Origin: Alphaproteobacteria bacterium
GTDB lineage: Bacteria; Pseudomonadota; Alphaproteobacteria; Sphingomonadales; Emcibacteraceae
Reading direction: 5' to 3'
Length of the DNA: 64,000 bases
Assembly: GCA_030428615.1 (NCBI GenBank)
Contig: JAUIDN010000002.1
Coordinates: 62,001-126,000 of the forward strand
A program made the translations under genes and the position numbers. Shown in pieces: positions 44,052 through 53,900 of this stretch. The notes under the pieces were generated by a model, which saw only the letters and a list, made by a program, of their open reading frames with translations, was not told the origin of the DNA and ran no database searches. The stretch's first letter is position 1, and each line of letters begins with the position of its first letter.

Positions 44052-44504
44052 TCACACATTGATCAGTTCGGTGTGACCGAAGCTTATTTTATAATCAAGC
44101 AGCGAAACAACCACGGGTTTGACATGGAAAAAGGCGATATTGGCCATTTCGTTTTCGGGGGGGTCGTAATTTATGGCCTGGGGGAATTTTTCCATCAGCA
44201 TGGCGCCGATTTTCTGCTGTTCGTCCGGGTCGGTCACGACCGACGCGACGGCGGCCATTGAGAGCCCTTCAATTTCTTCCCAGGTTTTATAGGCGCGGTT
44301 GATGGTCAGGGAGACTTTGTTGTTTCTGCTTATATTCTGTGCCTTCTGCGCGGATGAAAGGGTCATGAAATAAATATCAAGGCCGTCATTCATATAGCTT
44401 ACGGTTGTGGCCTGCGGAAAGCCATCGGGGCGGATGGTGGCGATGGTCATATCATCAACATCGTCAAGGATTGAAATGATTTGGTCTTTTTGGGTTTTGT
44501 TCAT
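44052..44504 (-). CDS. Pyridoxamine 5'-phosphate oxidase-family flavin protein
   Basis: This protein of about 150 residues has a split-barrel FMN-binding fold. It shows MTIATIRPDGFPQATTVSY, IYFMTLSSAQKAQNI and KVSLTINR, the pattern of the PNPOx-like superfamily. Proper PNPOx residues for pyridoxamine are not recognisable, so it could be a general flavin/F420-type reductase or haem-binding relative. AAGGAGAG precedes the ATG at 44504; the frame runs open to 44576. Confidence 0.75.
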   Translation of the reverse strand: MNKTQKDQIISILDDVDDMTIATIRPDGFPQATTVSYMNDGLDIYFMTLSSAQKAQNISRNNKVSLTINRAYKTWEEIEGLSMAAVASVVTDPDEQQKIGAMLMEKFPQAINYDPPENEMANIAFFHVKPVVVSLLDYKISFGHTELINV

Positions 44505-44626
44505 GGGGGCTCTCCTTCCTTTATTATGGAATAAAGAAAAGCACACATGCGCGGGCGGGGTTTTGATTGTAATCAAATAGCGGTTATTTTATGGCGGTTT
44601 TCATTTTAGCCGTGGCCGCCTTATCC

Positions 44627-45229
44627 TTAAAGGCATTTAATCGCGGCGTCGATCACGGCGGGGGCGAATTCACCGGCGGCACCACCGCGCAGGATTTCGA
44701 TCACTTCCTGGGAAGTGGCGGCGACACGGTAGGTCCGTTTGCTGGTCAGGGCGGAGATGACATCGGCGATGCCGATGATCTGCCCGGACAGGGAGATTTC
44801 ATCGCCCTTAAGACCGCGGGGGTAGCCGCTGCCGTCGATGCGTTCATGATGTTCGGCGACGATGCGGACGATATCCGACGAGACGTTGGCATATTCCAGA
44901 AGCTGGACGCCGATATTGACATGGGTTTTGACCAGGGCGAATTCTTCGTCGCTTAGTTTTGCCGGTTTTGACAGGATGGAGCTGGGGATGGCCTGCTTGC
45001 CGATGTCATGAAGGAACCCGGCAAGGGCCAGGCGTTCAATTTCAAAGGCGGAAAGACCCATTTGAAGGCCGATTTGGCCAACGATTTCGGCGACTTCTTC
45101 GATATGTTCGGCGGTATAGGGATCGTTAAGGCCGATCATCGCCAGGGCGAGATCCTTGATCACCTTGTCATTGATAATGGACTGCTCGACGAAGGCCGAT
45201 TTCTTTTTGGCAATTTTTTCCAGCACCAC
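44627..45229 (-). CDS. HD-GYP domain protein, probable cyclic-di-GMP phosphodiesterase
   Basis: This 200-residue protein is almost entirely one HD-GYP domain: HDIGK, VKTHVNIG, AEHHERIDGSGYP with the GYP triad, and IIGIADVISALTSKRTYR. Such enzymes hydrolyse cyclic di-GMP. No sensory domain is attached. The start taken is GTG at 45229. The frame stays open further upstream with family-like residues (RIKPKTIG) but no standard start codon, so the true N-terminus may be longer. Confidence 0.8.
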   Translation of the reverse strand: MVLEKIAKKKSAFVEQSIINDKVIKDLALAMIGLNDPYTAEHIEEVAEIVGQIGLQMGLSAFEIERLALAGFLHDIGKQAIPSSILSKPAKLSDEEFALVKTHVNIGVQLLEYANVSSDIVRIVAEHHERIDGSGYPRGLKGDEISLSGQIIGIADVISALTSKRTYRVAATSQEVIEILRGGAAGEFAPAVIDAAIKCL

Positions 45230-45470
45230 GTTTACCCCAATGGTTTTAGGCTTAATACGAAGGAGGACAATACAACCATTAAGCTAATAATCTGTTAATA
45301 ATGTACATATTTAAGCGGGAATTAAAGCATTTGATTTACCGCTTATTTATCACAAAAACCGGGCCGGCGATGGGGCGGGAATTTTCGAAATTTCTTTGCT
45401 ATTCTCTTGACAGCCATTAGAGTTACGGGTGACAGGTTCGTTACGACAGCCGGGGCCACCCACACGGCGA

Positions 45471-45515
45471 AAATTTAAGGGCACCAAATTTAAGGACACC
45501 AAATTTAAGGACATT
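45471..45515 (+). repeat. Three tandem 15-bp repeats, each with a ribosome-binding-like AAGG
   Basis: AAATTTAAGG followed by RCAYY occurs at 45471, 45486 and 45501, ending 2 nt before the ATG at 45518. The unit places AAGGaCA repeatedly upstream of the start. The number of copies could vary and tune translation. The remainder of the gap from 45230 holds a GGGTG/CACCC hairpin (about 45428-45462) but no gene. Confidence 0.7.
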
Positions 45516-45517
45516 GA

Positions 45518-45781
45518 ATGTTTTTTGACATTATCGGTATCATCGGGGTTTTTATGATCCTGAGCGTTTATGCGGCGGTGCAGGTCGAAAAAATGGACGT
45601 GAAGTCGCTCAGTTATTCGGTGATGAATGCGGCGGGGGCGGTGCTTATTCTTATTTCACTGCTGGTGACGTTCAACCTTGCGAGTTTTGTGATCGAGATT
45701 GCGTGGCTCGCGATCAGTGTTTTCGGGATTATTCAGGCGGTCAAACGCAAAAACGGCGATGGGGAAAGCGGGGGTAATTAG
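45518..45781 (+). CDS. Small three-helix membrane protein (CBU_0592-like)
   Basis: This 87-residue protein has three hydrophobic helices (about 5-22, 33-52 and 55-73) and a polar, glycine-rich tail. The pattern YAAVQVEKMDVKSLSYSVMNA between helices one and two resembles the CBU_0592 family of unknown function. It is preceded by triplicated ribosome-binding-like repeats. It overlaps the stop of the convergent phosphoribosyltransferase by 4 nt. Confidence 0.65.
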   Translation: MFFDIIGIIGVFMILSVYAAVQVEKMDVKSLSYSVMNAAGAVLILISLLVTFNLASFVIEIAWLAISVFGIIQAVKRKNGDGESGGN

Positions 45782-46350
45782 CGCTTTTCACATTCGGCAC
45801 GAAGGCTCACCAGCATATCGGCGTCGGGTTTTGAGCTGCGGATTTCATCATCGGTCAGGCCGTCAAGCTCATGGGGGAAAATCAGCCAGTCTTCGGTTTT
45901 ATGGACAAAATAATTGGGGATACGGTCGGTGAGGTTCTTGCTCGGTTTATAATAAACGGTGCCGACGCGCACATCACGCGGCATGTTTTTGCGCATCTGA
46001 ATTTCAAGCTCATGGATGATGGCCTTGACGCTGCGGCCGCTATCAAACACGTCATCAAGCAGAAGCAGGCTGTCTTCCGAATTCATATTATCAATCAGGT
46101 AATGAAGGCCGTAGACCTTTACATGGCTTTCCTGCTGCGCGATGCCGGTATAGGACGAGGTGCGGATGGCGATATGATCGGTTTTGATATGGCAGAAATC
46201 CATCAGTTCCTGCACCGCAATGCCGACGGGCGTGCCGCCGCGCCAGACACCGACGATAAAATCGGGGCGGAAGCCGTCTTTAATGATCATTTCCCCCAGT
46301 TTTAATGATGAGGATAGAAGCTCATCAGCCGATATATATACTTTGTTCAT
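45778..46350 (-). CDS. Purine phosphoribosyltransferase-like protein
   Basis: This protein of about 190 residues begins MNKVYISADELLSSSLKLG. The PRPP-binding loop is LLLLDDVFDSGRSVKAI, and the pyrophosphate-loop region is VGVWRGGTPVGIAV. It resembles hypoxanthine or xanthine-guanine phosphoribosyltransferases, which salvage purine bases. The frame is open to 46686, but that extension is Ser/Thr-rich and crosses the divergent promoter, so it is rejected. Adenine from MTA phosphorylase and hypoxanthine from the deaminase homologue nearby would be related purine sources. Confidence 0.8.
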   Translation of the reverse strand: MNKVYISADELLSSSLKLGEMIIKDGFRPDFIVGVWRGGTPVGIAVQELMDFCHIKTDHIAIRTSSYTGIAQQESHVKVYGLHYLIDNMNSEDSLLLLDDVFDSGRSVKAIIHELEIQMRKNMPRDVRVGTVYYKPSKNLTDRIPNYFVHKTEDWLIFPHELDGLTDDEIRSSKPDADMLVSLRAECEKR

Positions 46351-46453
46351 GGTTTTCAGCATCCTTTGCGCCAATATAACGGCTTCGGTCAAAAAAAGAA
46401 ATTTCAATTTGCATTTTGATTGATAGAATAAACAAAAACCGGGATCAATATTG

Positions 46454-47734
46454 ATGATAAGGGCGGCGACTATTTTTGTGTTTCTTGTGCTGGGCTTTGC
46501 GCTTACGCAGGCGCTGTCGGACAAGGACCATGACCCGGATAATCTGCTTATTGTTGAAGTGAACACATCGCCGGAACGCACGGGGCTTCTCAGGCGGCAG
46601 CTTGACGATTTTGAAGAAGCCAACCCGGGGGTGAAGGTTGATGTGATATCGCTTTCATGGGGGCAGGCGTTTGAAAAGCTCAGCATGATGATTGCGGGCG
46701 GGCAGTATCCGGATGTGATTGAAATGCCGGATTTCTGGCTGGCGCGGTATGTGAGCGCGGGGCAAATCGCCGATATGACGCCGTTTCTTACGCAGGCGGA
46801 TTTTGATGATGATCTTGAAGCCGATACATTCGATTATGGCAGCATCCGGGAGCGGGTTTATACCATTCCTTACGGTTATTACCTGCGGGCGATGATTTAT
46901 AACAAAAAGCTGTTTGCGCAGGCGGGGATTGAAAAACCACCGCTGACGATGGATGAATTTTACCAAACGGCGGCCAAGCTTTCAGAGCTGCCGGGGGTAT
47001 CGGGATATTGCCATCACGGCGGGCGCGGCGGGGCCGTTTTCTATTACTGGATCATGACGACGATGAACGGGTCGGACCGGTTTTTTGACGATGACGGCAA
47101 CAGCACATTTTATAATGATGGTGCGGTCAGGGGACTTACGCTTATCCGCGATATTTATAAAAACGGCTATGCACCGCAGGACAGCCTGAATTGGGGGCTG
47201 AACGAAACCGTGTCGGGTTTTTATTCCGGCACATGTGCGATGCTGCATCAGACACCGGACGCGCTTACATCGCTTTCCAAGCGGATGGATGATGCGGACT
47301 ATGCGTCATCGCCAATGCCGCTTGGGCCGGGCGGAAAATCATTCCCGCATCTTGGCTATATCGGCTGGTCGGTGCTGGAAGGATCAGAGAAAAAGGAAAT
47401 GGCCTTCAAGCTGGTCCGTCACTTGCTGAACCGGGAGAATAATCATCAATGGGCGCAGCGCTCGGGGCTTGTGCCGATTTACAGGGGCATTTCCGATGAT
47501 ATCTTCAGGGGGGACGATATTCGTGCCGGATGGCTTCAAACAACGCAGGATGACAGGTGGTCCTACCTGATTAATCCAAATTACCTGTCTGATATCGCTG
47601 AATTTGACAGCATCACCGTGGTTCAAACCGGCCAGGCCATGATGCTTGGGGAAAAGACGCCGGAAGAAACCGCAAAGATGTGGGCCGATTTCTTAAGCGC
47701 GTCACAAAAAAGATGGATGGCCGAAAATGAATAA
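46454..47734 (+). CDS. Sugar ABC transporter substrate-binding protein
   Basis: This protein of about 426 residues has an N-terminal hydrophobic leader and a family 1 extracellular binding-protein fold. LRRQLDDFEEANPGVKVDVISLSWGQ, MMIAGGQYPDVIEM and ETVSGFYSGTCAMLHQTPDAL are typical positions. It would capture a carbohydrate or polyol and deliver it to the permeases encoded directly behind it (8-nt overlap). The frame's TTG at 46451 is followed by the preferred ATG at 46454. Confidence 0.87.
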   Translation: MIRAATIFVFLVLGFALTQALSDKDHDPDNLLIVEVNTSPERTGLLRRQLDDFEEANPGVKVDVISLSWGQAFEKLSMMIAGGQYPDVIEMPDFWLARYVSAGQIADMTPFLTQADFDDDLEADTFDYGSIRERVYTIPYGYYLRAMIYNKKLFAQAGIEKPPLTMDEFYQTAAKLSELPGVSGYCHHGGRGGAVFYYWIMTTMNGSDRFFDDDGNSTFYNDGAVRGLTLIRDIYKNGYAPQDSLNWGLNETVSGFYSGTCAMLHQTPDALTSLSKRMDDADYASSPMPLGPGGKSFPHLGYIGWSVLEGSEKKEMAFKLVRHLLNRENNHQWAQRSGLVPIYRGISDDIFRGDDIRAGWLQTTQDDRWSYLINPNYLSDIAEFDSITVVQTGQAMMLGEKTPEETAKMWADFLSASQKRWMAENE

Positions 47735-48602
47735 GCAGACACAGGCCTGGTTTTATCTTGCACCGACGCTTCTTTTTATTTTTTTGCTGGTTCTGATCCC
47801 TCTTGTTACCGGCATATCATACGCCTTTTATGATTTTGATCTGATTTCCGGGACAAAGGAATTCGTCGGCTTTGATCAGTTTATCCGCCTGCTCGGTGAA
47901 GACGAGATCTTTACCATGAGCCTTGTGAATACCCTGTTCTGGACGGTATCATCACTTTTTTTCCAATTTATGCTGGGGTTTGGTCTGGCGCTTATTTTAA
48001 ACAGCGGTTTTAAGGGGATCAGCATTATTCAACCGGTGCTGTTTGTGCCGTGGGCGGTGCCATCATTTCTGATCGGGCTGATGTGGGTGTGGATGTTTAA
48101 TCCGGTGACGGGGCCGTTGCCTTATCTTTTTGAAGCCATCGGAATTATGGACAAAGCGGAAAATTTATTAAGTGATCCGGACCACGCCATGTGGGGGCCG
48201 ATTACCGCTAACGTGTGGTTTGGCATCCCATTTTTTACGATCATGCTGCTTGCCGCGCTTCGGTCGATCCCCAAAGAAATCTATGAAGCGGCGGAAATGG
48301 ACGGTGTCAGCGGTCTGCAGGCTTTTCGCTATATTACCGTCCCGCTGATCGCGCCGACAATATTAATCACCCTTCTGATCCGCGCCATATGGATTGCAAA
48401 TTTTGCCGAAATAATCATCGTCATGACCAATGGGGGGCCCGCCAATTCAACGCAGATCGTGGCCACTTATATTTACGATACCGCCTACCAGAAAATGGAT
48501 TTCGGATATGCATCGGTGATTTCCATCGCGCTTTTGTTTCTGCTTATGATTTACGGATTTACGCTTGGGCGCATTCGTCAAAAAATGACAACATATATTT
48601 AG
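47727..48602 (+). CDS. Sugar ABC transporter permease (MalF/UgpA type)
   Basis: This 291-residue protein has six hydrophobic helices and the cytoplasmic EAA loop EIYEAAEMDGVSGLQAFRYITVPL, which docks on the ATPase. An N-terminal helix begins WFYLAPTLLFIFLLV. It overlaps the binding-protein gene by 8 nt and is followed 1 nt later by the second permease, so the three are co-translated. The ATPase is missing here and probably supplied by the gene at 39838. Confidence 0.9.
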   Translation: MNKQTQAWFYLAPTLLFIFLLVLIPLVTGISYAFYDFDLISGTKEFVGFDQFIRLLGEDEIFTMSLVNTLFWTVSSLFFQFMLGFGLALILNSGFKGISIIQPVLFVPWAVPSFLIGLMWVWMFNPVTGPLPYLFEAIGIMDKAENLLSDPDHAMWGPITANVWFGIPFFTIMLLAALRSIPKEIYEAAEMDGVSGLQAFRYITVPLIAPTILITLLIRAIWIANFAEIIIVMTNGGPANSTQIVATYIYDTAYQKMDFGYASVISIALLFLLMIYGFTLGRIRQKMTTYI

Positions 48603-48606
48603 GGTG

Positions 48607-49425
48607 ATGAATATGAAAAACGTCAAATACCCTTTCATTATCGGTTTTCTGGTCTTCACGCTTTTCCCTGTTTTCTGGATGTTAAAAATATCGCTGACCC
48701 CCGACCGATTATTATTTTCCGAAGGGATTGTCGCCTGGCCAAGCCGGATTACATTTGATCATTATTATGCCGTGCTTGTTGAAGGAAGCTTTCCCGATTA
48801 TTTCATGAATTCGTTTATTGTATCTTTTACCACCGCCGCTCTGGTAACCATCATCGCAGCGCTTGCCGGATATGCGCTTTCCAGATTCCAGTTTAAAGGC
48901 AAACTTGCCATCATGACAATATTGCTGGTCACACAGATGTTTCCGATCGTTATGGTCATAGCCCCGATTTATAACGTCCTGACATTCATTAATCTGGTGG
49001 ATAGCCTGACAGGGCTTATTCTTGTCTATACGGCCTTTAATCTTCCGTTTGCGTGCTTTCTGATGCAATCTTTTTTTGATGGCGCCCCGGTTGAGCTTGA
49101 GGAAGCGGCGATGATGGACGGGTGCACCCGGCTCCAGGCACTTGAAAAAATCACACTTCCACTTTGCCTTCCCGGGATCGGTGCCACATTGGGATTTGTT
49201 TTTACCGCCGCATGGTCGGAGCTTTTATTTGCCCTTATGTTCATAAACCGTCAGTCACAAATGACCTTTCCGGCAGGTATTATGAATTTTGTCACCAAGT
49301 TCTCAGTGGATTGGGGGCAGATGGCGGCGGCGATGATCCTCGCGCTTATTCCGGTATGTATCTTTTTTTCCTATATTCAGCGATTCATTGTCCAGGGATT
49401 AACCGCGGGTGCCCTGAAAGGCTAA
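48607..49425 (+). CDS. Sugar ABC transporter permease (MalG/UgpE type)
   Basis: This protein of about 272 residues has six helices and the EAA loop ELEEAAMMDGCTRLQALEKITLPL, followed by PGIGATLGFVFTAAW. It is the second half of the membrane channel. The frame starts with GTG at 48604 and has ATG codons at 48607 and 48613. The last has the best spacing from AGGG at 48601. The stop overlaps the convergent deaminase homologue by 4 nt. Confidence 0.9.
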   Translation: MNMKNVKYPFIIGFLVFTLFPVFWMLKISLTPDRLLFSEGIVAWPSRITFDHYYAVLVEGSFPDYFMNSFIVSFTTAALVTIIAALAGYALSRFQFKGKLAIMTILLVTQMFPIVMVIAPIYNVLTFINLVDSLTGLILVYTAFNLPFACFLMQSFFDGAPVELEEAAMMDGCTRLQALEKITLPLCLPGIGATLGFVFTAAWSELLFALMFINRQSQMTFPAGIMNFVTKFSVDWGQMAAAMILALIPVCIFFSYIQRFIVQGLTAGALKG

Positions 49426-50933
49426 TTAAGATATCGCTGTTCAAATAATGAGAAGCTCTGACGCAGCCGGTTGGTCAGGATATCTTTGGTCTTCGGGCTT
49501 GCAAAACTTGTAGACAGACTGTTGTAACTGAGCGCCTGTAATTCCGCGTATGTCACATCCGTGGTGCTTACGGCGGCGATACATTCTTTAGAGCGGTTGG
49601 TATCAAAAATACCATCGTTATCCGTTGAAAGGCTTACCGGGATGCCGAGACGCAGGAATTTTAAAAACGGGTGTGGCTGTTTCGTTTTATCATGCACGGA
49701 AAGCTGATGATTGCTGTTAATATTCATTTCAATGCCCGGCTTAAGGTTTCGGGCGTATTCCAGCGTAATCAAATCATCCTGAAGAAGGACTCCGTGGCCC
49801 ACCCGCGAAACCCCCATAATCATGGCATCACGAACATTTCGCGGATCACCCATTTCACCCGCGTGCATTGTCATTTCAAGGGGATGGTCCGGATGTTCAC
49901 GGTTATACCCGGCGAGATAGCCATAGGATGCCTGCGCTTTTTCCAGAGCCGGATTTCCGCGCTCTATCGCATAAAGATCAACACCGACAATGGCATCAGT
50001 GGGGTTTTCAACCAAAAGTGCGTTCCATTTTTTGATATATTCCGCATTGTTTGATCCCGGCAGGAAGCGCAATTGGCCCAAATTCCAACGCACAACAACC
50101 CCCGTTTCATCGAAAAACTTGCTCGACCAGTCTGTAAGCTTTTCAATGCGTTCCACTGTGGGCGGGAAACCATTTGTAAATTCAATATAGCTTACACCGT
50201 GGTCCGCCGCGCGACCCAGAAAGTCGAGATAAAGCATTTCCATTTTTTCATCAAGAAATTCATCTTCCACCATCCAGATGACAAAGGCGAAAATAGCATC
50301 GAAACGTGTAAAATCATGTGAAGCAGGTTCCGTCGGCAAAAAGAAGAAATCAATAAACAGACTTTTATCCGCATCATTCAATGATAAAAACGGTGACGAT
50401 TCAGGGAGTGATCTTAACGCTTCGATTTCATGATCGTAGAGAACCTGGCCCTGATTTTTAACGGTAGTGATGAAGTATTCGGGTTCAATGACCGGATTAT
50501 ATTTGGTCAGTATTTTCGTGACGATTTCGCGCGTAAACAGGCCATACGGATGAACATGAAGCATGCCGCCTTTTGGGATGCTATAGCAAAATTCGGCAAG
50601 CGCCGTTTGGTCATCGCGTAGCGGGTCCAGATCAATCACAGAATTTCTTGTCGCGGCCCGCTTGCTTTGTTCGATAATAAGTTTCTGATTTTCCTTGAGC
50701 AGGCCGATTTCAATAGGTGTGAACTGATCACTTTGATCCATCACAAACTGTTGTTCCCATTCTTCGCGCGAAATGGGGTTGGACTGATGATAATTTCTTT
50801 CAATCATCATTTCTTTTGCCTGATCATATTTTTTCAGATGAGCAACCAGCTTTATATTGGCCAAGTCCTGTTCTGAACAGGACGTGACCAATATAATTGT
50901 AATTATGAATGTACAAAACCGTGCAAAAACCAT
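49422..50933 (-). CDS. Lipoprotein adenosine deaminase-family (ADGF-like) protein
   Basis: This protein of about 503 residues has a lipoprotein signal (IILVTSC lipobox) and a metal-dependent hydrolase barrel. The zinc and catalytic motifs are LHVHPYG, MTMHAGEMGD, RVGHGV and STDNDGIF. The last reads STDD in true adenosine deaminases, so the purine-contacting second Asp is Asn here. The architecture matches secreted ADGF-type deaminases. It probably acts in the periplasm on adenosine or a related compound, but the substitution makes the substrate uncertain. Confidence 0.75.
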   Translation of the reverse strand: MVFARFCTFIITIILVTSCSEQDLANIKLVAHLKKYDQAKEMMIERNYHQSNPISREEWEQQFVMDQSDQFTPIEIGLLKENQKLIIEQSKRAATRNSVIDLDPLRDDQTALAEFCYSIPKGGMLHVHPYGLFTREIVTKILTKYNPVIEPEYFITTVKNQGQVLYDHEIEALRSLPESSPFLSLNDADKSLFIDFFFLPTEPASHDFTRFDAIFAFVIWMVEDEFLDEKMEMLYLDFLGRAADHGVSYIEFTNGFPPTVERIEKLTDWSSKFFDETGVVVRWNLGQLRFLPGSNNAEYIKKWNALLVENPTDAIVGVDLYAIERGNPALEKAQASYGYLAGYNREHPDHPLEMTMHAGEMGDPRNVRDAMIMGVSRVGHGVLLQDDLITLEYARNLKPGIEMNINSNHQLSVHDKTKQPHPFLKFLRLGIPVSLSTDNDGIFDTNRSKECIAAVSTTDVTYAELQALSYNSLSTSFASPKTKDILTNRLRQSFSLFEQRYLN

Positions 50934-50998
50934 TAGACCCTCTAATTTTAAGCATGCTTGATTTATATCTAGCATACTAAATTTAAACAGTCATCCCA

Positions 50999-53900
50999 CT
51001 AGTCTTCTTCTTCCATAGCGAAGAGTTCGGTGTTGCCGCCTGTTGCGACGGTGTTGATGGTAAGGGTTTTTTCGGTAGCAAAGCGGTACAGATACCGCGG
51101 TCCACCCGCCTTCGGCCCTGTACCGGACAGTCCCTGCCCGCCAAACGGCTGAACACCGACAACAGCCCCGACAATGTTCCTGTTTACATAAGTGTTCCCG
51201 ACATCAAGGTTTCTGAAGATATATTCCGCGCTTTCTTCAATACGGCTGTGAACACCGAGTGTCAGACCGAACCCCGTGTCCTTTATCTGCTGCAGGATTT
51301 TATCAAGATCCGATGATTTATATCTGATGACATGAAGGATCGGGCCGAACACTTCTTTTTTCAGTTCGCTTAACGAGGATATTTCATAAAGGCGCGGGCC
51401 GAAAAATGTACCCTTTATATATTCGGTTGGGGTCTCAAGTTCGTGAATGAGCGTGGCTTCACTGTTCATTCGCGCAGCGTGAGTAACCAGAAGTTCTCTT
51501 GCTTCCTGGTCAATGACCGGGCCAACATCGGTTGAAAGGTCAAGCGGGTTTCCAAGCGTCAGACACTCCATCGCACCTTTCAACATCGGAATGATGGTAT
51601 TGGCCACATCTTCCTGCAGATAGAGCACACGAAGGGCAGAGCAACGCTGACCGGCAGACTGGAACGCTGATGATATCGCGTCATCAACCACCTGTTCCGG
51701 CAGGGCGGTACTGTCGACGATCATCACGTTTTGCCCGCCAGTTTCGGCGATAAGCGGAACGATGGCTCCTTCCCGGTTTGCGAGGCTCCGGTTTATAATT
51801 TTCGCGGTATCCGTTGACCCGGTAAAGGCAACGCCGCAAATACGTTCGTCTGCGACCAGTTTTGCACCAACGGTGGCACCGTCACCGGTCATCAGATGAA
51901 GGATGTCAACCGGCACGCCCGCCTGATGCAGTATTTTAACTGCTTCAGCAGCGACAATCGGTGTCTGTTCCGCCGGTTTGGCGATCACAGCGTTCCCCGC
52001 GGCAAGCGCAGCACTTACCTGACCGGTAAAAATAGCGAGTGGGAAATTCCACGGACTGATGCAAAGAAATGTTCCACGTCCCTGAAGATATAATTCATTG
52101 CGTTCCCCGGTTGGTCCGGGAAGTGGGACACCATTTTCGAATTTTTCTTCTGCCTGCCCGGCATAGTAACGCAGAAAATCAACGGCTTCACGGACTTCGG
52201 AAAGTCCATCAGCGAGTGTGCGTCCGGCTTCTTCAGCAATCAGGCCCATAAAATAATGACATTTTTCCTCAAATATATCGGCGGCTTTATTTAATATTCC
52301 CGCGCGCGCCGCACCACCGATGGAATTCCATGCTTTCTGTGCGCCCGACGCAGCAATAAGGGCATTTTCCATATCAGCTTCAGTGGCGATACCAACCCGG
52401 CCAACGACATCACCTGTTGTTGGGCTAAAAACATCTTCCGCATTGTCGGTCATCATCTTACCGGACACAATCGGCCCCGCTTCCCAGTCGCGTTTTTGCG
52501 CGAGACTTTCTTTAAGGTTATTAATTTCAAGCGGGTCGGTCAGTTCAAACCCGGATGCGTTTTTACGCGGCGATTTTTCAAGACCGGAAGAACTCAGGAT
52601 ATCCTGCGGCAGCGGGATCATGCTGTGACGGCGTGGTGATTTTTCCTCCACCAGTTTAATGGTATCCTGCATCAGTTCCTCAACGGCAACATCGTTATCC
52701 ATGAAGCGGTTCACGAAGGAGCTGTTTGCGCCATTTTCAAGAAGGCGGCGCACGAGATACGGCAGAAGATCCTTATGAGCGCCCACAGGGGCGTAAACAC
52801 GGATGTTAAAGGCGCTTTCGGTATTTTCCTTTACCATATCATAAAGCAAATGCCCCATACCGTGAAGGCGCTGAAATTCAAATTCGTCGGCGCCAATGTT
52901 CCATTTATTCACAAGTTCCAGGACAAGCGCTACCGAATAGGCATTATGAGTAGCAAATTGCGGATAAAAGACATCCCGCGCCATCATTAACCGTTCGGCG
53001 CAAACCTGATAGGAAAGATCGGTTGAGGGTTTACGGGTATAAACCGGGTAGTCGGCGAGGCCCATTTCCTGCGCGTGTTTAATTTCACTATCCCAGTAAG
53101 CCCCCTTAACAAGGCGCACCATAAATTTTCGACCAAGTTCGCGGCCAAGGGCCTTAAGCCAGTCAATAACATAGGGTGCCCGTTTCTGATAAGCCTGCAC
53201 AACAATGCCGAGCCCGTCCCAGTTTGCCAGGTCAGACGATCTGGCGAGCATTTCAAATATATCAAGGGATATATCAAGCCTGTCTGCTTCTTCGGCATCG
53301 ATGGTAAAGCCAAGGCTATTTTCCTTTGCCAGTCTGGCGAGTTCCAGAATTCGTGGTGTCATTATATCCATCACGATATGATGATGTGACATTTCATATC
53401 GCGGGTGAAGGGCGGAAAATTTAACGGAAATACCGTTGGCGCTATAGGGATTATCTTCTTTATTTTGCGAGCCAATTTCAAGAATGGCTTTTTTGTAAGC
53501 TTCGAAATAACGATCAGCATCGGCAAGCGTTCTTGCCCCCTCACCGAGCATATCAAACGAAAACCGGGTGCCAGCGGCATTTTCCTTTATACCGCGGGCA
53601 ATCGCCTCATCAATGGTACGACCAAGAACATATTGACCGCCCATGATGCGCATCGCCTGCATAATAGCGGTACGGACGACGGGCTCACCCGCTTTTTTAA
53701 TGAAATTCCTGAACCAGTTATCGGTATTTCCGGTAACATCAGCGCCAAGATCAACAAATTCACCTGTCAGCATCAGCCCCCAGGTAGAAGCATTCACAAA
53801 TGTGCTTTTGGAGTGACCCTTGTGATCGGACCATTTACCGGCGCTTATTTTTTCCGATATCAGTTTATCCGCAGTGGCGCCATCGGGTACGCGCAGCAGG

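Noticed and set aside
43853-44059. 68-codon minus-strand frame over the 83-bp palindrome
   Set aside because: It is produced by reading through the palindrome and the end of the phosphatase gene; no start signal.
45400-45470. GGGTG/CACCC hairpin considered as a riboswitch or 6S RNA
   Set aside because: Only one short stem is convincing and no known conserved core was recognised.
45471-45515. Short tandem repeat considered as a CRISPR remnant
   Set aside because: Three contiguous 15-bp units without spacers and no cas genes; it is a leader repeat.
46351-46686. 112-codon extension of the phosphoribosyltransferase frame
   Set aside because: It crosses the divergent promoter region and into the binding-protein gene, and the residues are low-complexity Ser/Thr; the enzyme fold starts at 46350.
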